From Protula sp. h YS-2021 (taxonomy: Eukaryota; Annelida; Polychaeta; Sabellida; Serpulidae): DNA of 64,000 nucleotides. The translations under genes were made by a program, and so were the position numbers. Below the pieces are notes generated by a model that worked only from the letters and a program-made list of their open reading frames with translations, did not search any database and was not told the origin of the DNA. Positions 16,781 to 25,700 of the stretch are shown here, one piece after another. Position 1 is the stretch's first letter, and each line of letters opens with the position of its first letter. Where the stretch lies: positions 70,054,591 through 70,118,590 of the forward strand of contig OX457026.1 of the NCBI GenBank assembly GCA_949752745.1. Reading direction: 5' to 3'.

Positions 16781-17122
16781 TTATTGTGTAGAAGTGTCCA
16801 CTGGCGCATGCGTAACTAAACACATTTCTGCTACTAAAAAACGAATGTCTGGTAGCCAATCATAATCAGCCTTTTGTAATGCTAGTCCTAACATAAATTG
16901 TTCATGTGGTACACCAAGGCTGTTACACTTTTGTGTAAATTCCACCAACACTTGATGAATCGGTAAGTTAAGCCGTGCTTTTTTCCAGTATGTATTAAAG
17001 TATATAAACACAGAATCAAGTTTTTCATTCAAAGAAAAATGAGGTGTTAAAACAAAAGACTTTTCTCGCTGTAAACTAATGTACATCCAATGAGCATAAC
17101 GTTTTTTAAATTCAAATTCCAT
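16781..17122 (-). CDS. Accessory protein, FK-x-x-YAxWM family, member 1
   Basis: About 113 aa from the ATG at 17,122 (an in-frame ATG at 17,140 also exists). It overlaps the stop of the upstream gene, so it may be co-transcribed. It starts EFEFKKRYAHWMY and has EF-x-x-KCNSLGVP and QKADYDWLPDIRFLV. The same spaced pattern occurs in the genes at 17,903 and 18,263, so these are paralogues. The family is not recognised outside this element; the likely role is host interaction (inferred). Confidence 0.6.
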   Translation of the reverse strand: MEFEFKKRYAHWMYISLQREKSFVLTPHFSLNEKLDSVFIYFNTYWKKARLNLPIHQVLVEFTQKCNSLGVPHEQFMLGLALQKADYDWLPDIRFLVAEMCLVTHAPVDTSTQ

Positions 17123-17747
17123 TATGCGATACGATTCCATGTGGTTCTACCTTAAGTTCACCACACACCTTACAGAAATTGTCTGGTTCACAGTCTTTAC
17201 AATGGTATTTATGACAATGACACTTGTCTCCAAAGAACTCAGATCCACCACAGTACTCACAAATGTAAGCAAGTTGGTTGTACGCGTGTTTGTTACAATT
17301 TCTCACTTCTCTCAGATCCTCTTTCTTCAGCTCGCTTTCTTTCATACGTTGATGAAAAAGCTGTATTTTCAATGTTTCATGACATTTTCCTTTCAACAGC
17401 TCTGCAACTTTTGGTATAATATCTAAAAATGTATTCCATTCCTCATCATTTAGGTTGATGTAGTTGTTGTACACTTTACTGTTCACTTCTCGAATACAGT
17501 GAAAACTGACATATCTCTTTTCAGCAAACTTAATGACTGTAATATGTTTATCGTCAGAAAGTTTGAGTTCATATCCTTCATCTCGCATGTGGTAACTATT
17601 GACTCTTATTTTATCCCACATAAGAGTTGAGAGAACAATCCATCTTGACCCACGTAAAAGACGTGCAAAGCTTCCATATGCTCCTTCTCCTACACAGACT
17701 TGTAAGTTATGACTGATTTCAAATGATGTGTTCATGGTTGCGTTCAT
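17112..17747 (-). CDS. PC4-like protein with C-terminal zinc-binding module
   Basis: A 211-aa protein. Residues about 25-115 align with the 112-aa PC4-like protein at 9,681 (RGSRW...MWDKIR, VIKFAEKRYVSFHCI, YINLNDEEWNTFLDIIP). The C terminus (about 150-197) adds many Cys/His (CEYCGG, KCHCHKYHCKDC, CKVCGE), forming a likely multi-zinc module. The zinc module is missing from the left-arm copy. A TATA box with following bases TATAAAAGGAATGAACTCT (17,771-17,789) lies upstream. It is probably a viral nucleic-acid-binding regulator. Confidence 0.7.
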   Translation of the reverse strand: MNATMNTSFEISHNLQVCVGEGAYGSFARLLRGSRWIVLSTLMWDKIRVNSYHMRDEGYELKLSDDKHITVIKFAEKRYVSFHCIREVNSKVYNNYINLNDEEWNTFLDIIPKVAELLKGKCHETLKIQLFHQRMKESELKKEDLREVRNCNKHAYNQLAYICEYCGGSEFFGDKCHCHKYHCKDCEPDNFCKVCGELKVEPHGIVSHNGI

Positions 17748-17902
17748 GGTTGTGACTGTTGAGTAATACTAGAGTTCATTCCTTTTATATGTCATATACC
17801 ATATGACGTCATAAAAGCGTTAACCAATTATATTATGAGTTGCTTGAAGACGTTATTGAATTTTTTAACCAATCAGAGTTGCTTGAAGACGTTACAGAAT
17901 TT
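17748..17902 (-). promoter_or_regulatory. Intergenic promoter with CCAAT motifs
   Basis: Contains the TATA box of the zinc/PC4-like gene, a TGACGTCA palindrome near 17,804, and three AACCAAT motifs (near 17,821, 17,868 and 17,905) inside a duplicated GTTGCTTGAAGACGTTA segment. Confidence 0.5.
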
Positions 17903-18223
17903 TTAACCAATCATATTTGATTCCTCACCCCAATAGGCTATGAACCACTTTCTAACGAGTTCTTTTACTTCAGGCAACCATTCATGTTCTGTTTTTTGCA
18001 TAGCTTCCTGTATATTAAACCGTTGGTAAGGAAGATTCAATTCTTCACATTCATCCTTAAATCCATTGAAAAGAATATATGAAGAAACTATAACATGTGC
18101 ACTTGACCATTTTTTGTTAATGTCTTCCCACCATAGTGCTGGATTTTCTACTCGAATGCGTGAAAACATCCATGTAGCGTACCAATCCTTAAATATTTTT
18201 TCCATAGCTCTGTCTTCTTCCAT
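17903..18223 (-). CDS. Accessory protein, FK-x-x-YAxWM family, member 2
   Basis: A 106-aa protein with the family pattern: MEKIFKDWYATWMFSRI near the N terminus, ECEELNLPYQRFN in the middle and QKTEHEWLPEVKELV near the C terminus, aligned with member 1. It has its own promoter: TATAAAAGGGAGTGAACTCT at 18,248-18,267, nearly the same as the TATA region of the gene at 17,747. The second Met (residue 7) could also be the start. Function unknown. Confidence 0.6.
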   Translation of the reverse strand: MEEDRAMEKIFKDWYATWMFSRIRVENPALWWEDINKKWSSAHVIVSSYILFNGFKDECEELNLPYQRFNIQEAMQKTEHEWLPEVKELVRKWFIAYWGEESNMIG

Positions 18224-18262
18224 GTTTTTTTTTTGACTTCACTCTGCAGAGTTCACTCCCTT

Positions 18263-18730
18263 TTATACCCAACTGGTTGCTGAGTCAAGCTTTTCAAACT
18301 TCTTGCAAACGTTTGAATTCACTTCAACTCGTCCATGGTTGAATCGAACAAGGTCTGATACATTCGTCGTCAATGGAACATCATCATCATAAAGTAAAAT
18401 GATTCTTGCAGCTACAACTAGCATGAGCTCAACTGCCCAAATTGTATTCACGTTGATAAATGCTGAATCAATGTCATAAGTTGATATGATAAATGTTAAA
18501 TCAATGTTATAAGTTGATAGTTTATGTAGATGTTCACAGTCACGTAGAAACGAGTCGATGAAATCACTTGGAATAGTCTTTCCGACAGCTTCCCAATGCA
18601 GATGTAAATTTTTCACTTGCTGCATCCAATCCCATTCAAAAGTAGGAAGCTTTGAAAACACATAGTTAGTATAATTCACTTTGAAGACGTCGTCCATAGT
18701 CATACATCTGTCAAGAAGTAATGCTGACAT
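18263..18730 (-). CDS. Accessory protein, FK-x-x-Y family, member 3 (diverged)
   Basis: The frame is open from 18,781, but the TATA box (TATAAAAG, 18,801-18,794) would place transcription start near 18,770. The ATGs at 18,730 or 18,703 are therefore better starts. The segment MDDVFKVNYTNYVFSKL matches the N-terminal block of the other two members, and a DCEHLHKL block matches their EF/EC-x-x-L block. A short STY(N/D)ID repeat lies mid-protein, and the C-terminal half is diverged. This is the last gene before the right end. Confidence 0.5.
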   Translation of the reverse strand: MSALLLDRCMTMDDVFKVNYTNYVFSKLPTFEWDWMQQVKNLHLHWEAVGKTIPSDFIDSFLRDCEHLHKLSTYNIDLTFIISTYDIDSAFINVNTIWAVELMLVVAARIILLYDDDVPLTTNVSDLVRFNHGRVEVNSNVCKKFEKLDSATSWV

Positions 18731-18811
18731 TGTGAAGTCTTTTCTCGTCACACAATGTATTACTAGTTGACTAGTTGACATGTTTCACTCATGCTTTTAT
18801 ACTACTTCCAT

Positions 18812-18847
18812 GTAGCAATACGTGCAGTCAGCCCCCCATGCTACAGA
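18812..18847 (-). repeat. 36-bp inverted-pair repeat, right copy
   Basis: The reverse complement matches 422-457 in 35 of 36 positions. It lies between the TATA box of the last right-arm gene and the palindrome cluster, outside any supported gene. Confidence 0.8.
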
Positions 18848-18850
18848 AGG

Positions 18851-18960
18851 TGTGCTCAAACCCGTACGGGTTTCAACACACCTGTGCTCAAACCCGTACG
18901 GGTTTCAAAACACCTGAAAATACGGGTTTGAGCACACGTGTGCTCAAACCCGTATTTTCC
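18851..18960. repeat. Palindrome cluster at the right end of the provirus
   Basis: AAACCCGTACGGGTTT is a perfect 16-bp palindrome at 18,858-18,873 and again at 18,890-18,905. A perfect 44-bp palindrome spans 18,916-18,959, centred on CACGTG and made of inverted copies of a TGTGCTCAAACCCGTA unit. That unit also precedes both shorter palindromes. The cluster could fold into cruciforms and probably marks the terminus or a fused-terminus junction. Confidence 0.8.
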
Positions 18961-19115
18961 CACTACTGATTATGTTTTCGTGTAGGCATAAAAGGAGCCT
19001 ATAGCGGGTCTAAACAGTTGCATGAAATAATAAAACGTGTTTTTTCAACTTGGGATAGAGCAAAATAAGATAATGTTTACAGAAACAACAATCATGTCGT
19101 TTCTGACAAACTGCT

Positions 19116-19580
19116 AGATTTAAATTTAGACGTGGTAGGGCTATTATGAAAGGCATCGGTGATTTGTGGGATATAGATTTAGCTGATATATATCAAAACA
19201 CAATGATGGGTTTTAATACTTTTTGTTATTATTGATGTATTTTAAAAACATTTGTGGTCTGGACCATTATAAGACAAAAAGCATGCATCAATAATTTCAG
19301 CTGTCAGACATGTATGTGAGCTAAATTACCGCAGACCAAATGACCTGCGTTTTGACAAGACAAGATGAGCGAGTTCAAAAACTGATGGATAAAAACTGGG
19401 TTAAAAACTATCACATAAAGTATTACACCACCAAAAATATAAGAAAAACAAATTTTGCTGAGCGTGTTATACGAACAATAAAAGCAATGATGCACAGGTT
19501 ATTTCAACAGTATGAAACTGAGATCAACAAACAGATTATTCAGGAACTTGAGGCCTTATTTTCACCACTGTGGTGCATAT
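19116..19580 (+). pseudogene. Decayed integrase of a second, different Maverick
   Basis: Translated pieces match the intact integrase in order: a RFKFRRGRAIMKGIGDLWD block (from 19,116), then an interrupted core, then YYTTKNIRKTNFAERVIRTI (near 19,420-19,480) with a KAMMHRLFQQYET tail. The residues differ widely from the intact copy, so it is another lineage, and stop codons and frame shifts break it. It runs toward POLR2E and ends about 80 bases before that start codon. Confidence 0.85.
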
Positions 19581-19660
19581 AGACATATCGTAAAACCACA
19601 AAGTAAACGTTTGTTGTGTTTTGCCATAAAGCTTATTTGGCAGGATTATTTCAGCAAAAT

Positions 19661-19717
19661 ATGGATGATGAGCAAGAAACTTATAAATTGTGGCGTATTA
19701 GGAAAACAGTCATGCAG
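19661..19717 (+). CDS. POLR2E: POLR2E exon 1
   Basis: Nineteen codons from ATG to CAG, followed by donor GTAAAA at 19,718. The leader ATTATTTCAG|CAAAATATGG could itself contain a 3' splice site of a 5'-UTR intron. Confidence 0.9.
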
Positions 19718-22700
19718 GTAAAATGCAGCCGCGGAGAAGAATCTTCTGAATGCCGTGGGCGATAATAGGTGGTTTTTGTGATCACCTGGCTGTCCATAAG
19801 GAACAAGACCACAATTACTTCCGCCTTCGTTGCCCAATAACAGGAAGACTATTAGCATGGCAGCTGTACTTTTTCGATAATGTTATGATTGTTCCGGGCA
19901 ATCAGTAATAAACTTGTGGCATGCTTATGTTCCCAAAGGGTTGTACTAGAGACATGCTTAAACTCCTTGCAATCAAGCGTATTGTTTTTGAGAAATATGA
20001 CGTCAAAGTTCAGTCATTTTTTCATGTGATCGAGCGACTTCGAGATCCATGGGTGCCCCTGTTTGATGCGAGATAACAAAAAATCCAATTGGTCAACCCC
20101 CAAATATTTTGGTGTTTTTTGCCTCCTCAAGGGTTAGTTTAAAGGATTTAATAAAGCTTGATTTCCCAGCAATGTTGTAGTAGACGTCAGATTTCGAAAT
20201 TCTATAAAGAAACATATAAGTAAATTAATTGTGGTCTTAGGCCTGATATGGCATATATGAAAGTGAGAGGTCTAGGACTATAGAAGGATGTATCGTCTTA
20301 TTTTTCCACAAACTGCCATGAATTGGCCCAAAAATATTGAAAACTGTTGCTTTCTAAGCCTTTTGATTATATTGCTTAAATTTTTGTTCTAAATGTAGAT
20401 TTTGGGTGATTTACGATGTCATTTTTTGATAAATTATAATTTTTATTGATAATTTGAATATCAGGCTTTAAAAGCACCATATTTAAGTAGAATAGCTCCA
20501 AACCTATACAGGAACAGCTTAAAATTGCCATTTCCGTTCGAATAAAGTGTGAAACAGCCATGTATTTTATGAGAAATTTTTTGCAAATATCGGTGATTCT
20601 GGGGGGGGGGGGGTGCGATTTATTTTTGGTTTTATGTAGGCATGTTTTTCTGTTTATTCAGCCTGATCATTTAAAAAACTAAACTTTTATTATATGTGTC
20701 ATGAACTGGTTACAAATAGGCAGGTTTTGGTAAAAAATATATATATTTTTTTAAAAAGGAGGTAAATATTGATTTTTTCACTCTTTTACGTTTTTAGCTT
20801 TGATATTTCTGTTGCCAGACACGTAGTTCAAGGTATAAAAATGCGTAACCGTTTTGTGATGTTTAGTACAAGGGCAAAACAACAGTCACCACATTTAGAA
20901 ATCATGCAAAAGGAAAAATATATTGGTAAATATTCAATAGGTGCAAAAACTCCCAAAATTGGCCATTAGGTCCTCATTCAGTTTATTTACTTTTTAAAGG
21001 CCGCCACTAATTGCAAGTACTCAATTCCTTTACTATCCTTAAAGCAAATATTACAGTTTCAAAACTACACATTTTAACACTTTGTTCTGTTATTTACAAA
21101 TTCTACTGAAAGATATTGGAATTTATAAAAAAAAAAATTAAAAAAAAAATTTGTCCAAAAATTTTCCTCATAGGTACAAGATTTCAAATGAAGGAGATAT
21201 AAGTGCTGTAACATGCTCTTTACAATAACTATTACTGGTTATGGAAACAAAATAACTTTCAAAATAAAAAAAGTTACAACCCTTCAAGTTTTAATTTTTT
21301 TGTTTGACAAAAATCCAATTGTCATAATTTGGTAGCAATCTTAAATGCACTGCGAAATTGTTACGCATCGTTCGATTTGGGTCATTTTTTCCAAGTTTAT
21401 TTACTGTGCAGCATTGTTTAAGAAAATATAAATTTGATTAAGAATTTCGAAAATAATTGCCCCATATAAGGAACAAGACCACAATTACTTCCGCCTTCGT
21501 TGCCCAATAACAGGAAGACTATTAGCATGGCAGCTGTACTTTTTCGATAATGTTATGATTGTTCCGGGCAATCAGTAATAAACTTGTGGCATGCTTATGT
21601 TCCCAAAGGGTTGTACTAGAGACATGCTTAAACTCCTTGCAATCAAGCGTATTGTTTTTGAGAAATATGACGTCAAAATTCAGTCATTATCCCCCGTGAA
21701 ACGGAGGGATATAGTTTTGAACTTTTCGGTCTGTCCGTCTGTCTGTCCGTCTGTCTGTCCGTCTGTCACGCTTCAGTTTCACGCGCCTACAGGCCACATT
21801 ATTAATACATGGATTCGGTTCAAATTTTGTACACGGCTTCTCTGGAACCTTCCGCAGTGCAGTGACCAAGAATTTTCCGGATCGACCAAAAATTGACAAA
21901 ATGGCGGACATTTGAAAATTGGCACTGGACTTAGCGTATATACGGCAGTCTCACGCGTCTACAGGCCACATTAATAGACGGATTCGTTTCAGATTTTGTA
22001 CACGGCTTCGCTGGAACCTTCCGCAGTGCAGTGACCAAGAATTTTCCGGATCAGCCAAAAATTGACGAAATGGCGGACATTTGAAAATTGGCACTGGACT
22101 TAGCGTATATACGGCAGTCTCACGCGTCTACAGGCCACATTAATAGACGGATTCGTTTCAGATTTTGTACACGGCTTCTCTGGAACGTTCCGCAGTGCAG
22201 TGACCAAGAATTTTCCGAATCGGCCATAAATTGACAAAATGGCGGACATTTGAAAATTGGCACTGGACTTTATATATACGGCAGTCTCACGCGTCTACAA
22301 GCCACATTAATAGACAAATTCGTTTCAAATTTTGTACACGGCTTCTCTGGAACCTTCCGCAGTATAGTGACCAAGAATTTTCCGGATCGGCCAAAAATTG
22401 ACAAAATGGCGGACTTTTGAAAATCGGCATTGGACGTAGCGTATATACGGCAGTCTCACGCGTCTTCAGGCCACATTAATAGACGGATTCGTTTCAGATT
22501 TTGTACACGGCTTCTCTGGAACCTTCCGCAGTGCAGTGACCAAGAATTTTCCGGATCGACCAAAAATTGACGAAATGGCGGACATTTGAAAATTGGCACT
22601 GGACTTTATATATACGGCAGTCTCACGCGTCTACAGGCCACATTAATGAATGGATTCGTTTCAAGTTCTGCACACGGGCTCATTGGCACCTTCCGCAGTG

Positions 22701-25700
22701 CAGTGATCAAGCATTTTCCGGATTGGACTTGACAAAATGGCGAATTTTTCAAAATCGGCGCTGTACTTAGCGTACCTACGACAGTCTCACGCGAATACTG
22801 GTTAATGGATTGATCCGTCTAAATGTTAGACACTACGTCGACTTACATCCTTCCACTTGTAAATTTTTTTTTGCGTAGTCAACACGCAACAGCCTTACAC
22901 AAACTATATCCCCCACGGGGGATAGACGTACTCCTCGAGACGTAGTCAAGTTTTTTCATGTGATCGAGCGACTTCGAGATCCATGGGTGCCCCTGTTTGA
23001 TGCGAGATAACAAAAAATCCAATTGGTCAACCCCCAAATATTTTGGTGTTTTTTGCCTTCTCAAGGGTTAGTTTAAAGGATTTAATAAAGCTTGATTTCC
23101 CAGCAATGTTGTAGTAGACGTCAGATTTCGAAATTCTATAAAGAAACATATAAGTAAATTAATTGTGGTCTTAGGCCATAAGCCAAATCACACTTGGGTG
23201 TTTCGAGTAACGTGCGCAAGAATTTTGAATTTCGACTGCGAGGGAACCGGGTTGAAATGCAACAAATGATAGAAAAATAAAGAAGAAATATAGCCAAAAA
23301 AACCGCTCATAATCCCAACATAAAAGAAATTGAAACTTAAAACTATTTGTTAAAACTTTTTAAAATAGCACACGGTTTGTTAAAAGCCCGATTGCTCTTC
23401 GGTGCCAGGGAAATTTGGTATTTAGGCGAAATCTCACTATCATTTCTATCATATTTTTACCCAGTTAGTTTAAATTCTTTGTATAAATGAGTCAAATCAC
23501 ATGTTGAGCGTTCCGAATAAAATTCTGCGTTTTGAAAAGGGGAGGAAAGAAGGAGAACAAAAACAGTGACTATATTACTCACCACTGTGAAAAATTCAAA
23601 ATAAACAAGCCTATATTCTTAAGTGTATTTCGGTAATGGTCATAAAATCAGGAATAATCTATCGAAAAATATTATTAGTAAAAATGTTTATTTATTCAAA
23701 AGAAATTGCAAAAATCATCTGCTTCTGAAGTATATGGATTGCTAACCAAGCACATTATGTTACAAACGTTTTGCGTAATATAGAATATATGACAGGACCT
23801 GTCAGACAGATATATCACACATCTAGAATAGATTGTGTTAAAGTGTACTTGTACCATAAAAACTGTATGTCAGGCGGGCTCACGTATAAGTTCTAATTTC
23901 TAGTCTTGCCACTCAAATTCTCAAGAATAGAGTTAGATAGTTTGTAATAACTGTATGTGAAGTGCATGTTCAAAATATCTTTTAACTTTTCTTTTTTTCT
24001 TTTCTTGTCAGATTTAGTATTAAACTATAACTAGACCCTCACTTCGCTAGCGAAATGTTAAACACTTGACAAAAATTAAAACGCAAAAATACTTCCTTCA
24101 ATGGGTTATTTCTTGAATAATATATTGCGAACAACACAGCTTAAATACGTCTTATTAGCTGAGTTGTGTTTGGTTTCTGTTGACTTAAGGTTTTATTGAC
24201 TGACCTAGCATACGCCGTGTTATCTATTTACGTAGTGAGAGCTCGTACAAAGCTCACTGTGCAACTGTGTGTGATGTGGGTTAAATGCTACTCATTTACT
24301 TGCCAAAAATACACTCATTTCACATGGCGTTTTACCAAAGAAAACGAAATCAAAGACGAAAATAAAAAGTGACATGCACATGTTCAGATCAAGCTCTTCA
24401 CAAGTCCCAAGTTTCATGGTCGTAGGGCCCATAGTGTCAGAGAAGAAGAAGACACAAATTCATATAACCCTTGCAAGCCAAAGGCTTGTCAAGTGTTAAA
24501 ATGTTTAAAATTTGATTAAACTATTATCTTATCTTATTCCAAACGCAGAATTTTTGCACATTTTACTCGGAACGCCCAAAGTGTGACAATTAAGTTTACA
24601 TAGACTTCCCACATAACATTTTGAAATCTGAAACTCTCGACAATATTACGCTTTCGAAAAGAACCAGGAAATCAGATGTACTGGACCTTTAGAAGGGGGA
24701 CTGGATGTTCCGAACCTTTTCCTTTCCGTACCCTGCCTTTCCGCACCCTTTTTGAGTCGTTCCGTACCTTTTTTTGGATGTTCCGCACCCTGCCAAAAGA
24801 CGTTCCGCACCCTATTTGGCCGAACCGCACCCTTTCTTATTTTTCAGCCTTTTCTTCCACTTAAATATTGTTTATTTCATTTTCATTATTATTTTTCGGT
24901 AGAAAAAACTTTTTGCACCACGATCAATTGTAAATTATCTGATAAATTTTCAAATTAAGTTCTGAAGAGAAGAGCGAAGTTTGCGTTTCGATGACTTAAC
25001 AAGCTGACCGCAATCAACGATATTGAGGCGAACGTGTGTCACTTCAATTTCTCCCGAATTGAATGCAATTTCAATATACTGAAGGATTTCATATTCCGAC
25101 TTGAGTAAATCAGTCCGGTCCGAGCTAATACTGCCCGCAGTACATTGCACTGAATAAAACTTCGAAAAATTGCAATTTACTGTAGTCACTTGGATCCTTC
25201 GGGCTAATCTTATCGGAGTTCACTGCACTGCGGCATGCCACCTCTGGTGTATAGCCTGTCTTGGTGCATATAATGCCTGCCTCTGGCGTTAATCCGTTAG
25301 CCCTGTCTTAGGACGTTAAGTCTCAGGGTATAAATGATGGCTGCCATGATCTCCGTTAATGTCTCCGTCATCAGAGTAAAATAGTATATTCGTAAGTTTT
25401 ATTCAGTTCATTGTACTGCTGGTAGCATTTACTCCTGACTTACTTAACTCGTAATATCAAGTCCTTCGGTAGATTAAAATTGCAATCAATGCTGAAAAAT
25501 GAGCTGATCACACGTTCGCCTCAATACTGGTCATCAAAAGGCAAATTTTGCTGGTTTCTTCACTATTCAATTTGAAAATTTATCGGATAATTTACAGCTG
25601 ATCATGCTGCAAATCTGTTGTCCCAAAAAAACAAGGTTGAAAATGAAATGTAAAAAAATACAACTTGAAGAAAAGGCTAAAAATAAGAAAGGGTGCGGTT

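Larger units (their letters stand above)
1..18960. mobile_element. Adintovirus-like Maverick/Polinton provirus
   Basis: A linear-virus-type gene set is seen: protein-primed family B DNA polymerase, chromodomain integrase, GPTGSGKT packaging ATPase, adenain-like protease, double-jelly-roll-type major capsid protein and penton-like minor capsid protein. These are the hallmark genes of adintoviruses/Maverick-Polintons. Left-arm genes run on the + strand and right-arm genes on the - strand, converging near 10,020-10,443. Nearly all frames are open; the one clear break is in the major capsid gene. The right limit is set by a palindrome cluster at 18,851-18,960. No matching long terminal inverted repeat is found in the first 300 bases, so the left end probably lies outside the window. 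Confidence 0.93.

Noticed and set aside
19661..19717. Short open stretch at first taken as the C-terminal part of the decayed integrase
   Set aside because: It encodes the POLR2E N terminus ([11 protein letters not shown]), ends at a GT donor in the correct phase for exon 2, and the later exons complete the protein.
21591..21911. Open frames in the 434-bp repeat and its insert
   Set aside because: The + frame crosses the insertion junction and both are driven by TCTGTCCG simple repeats.
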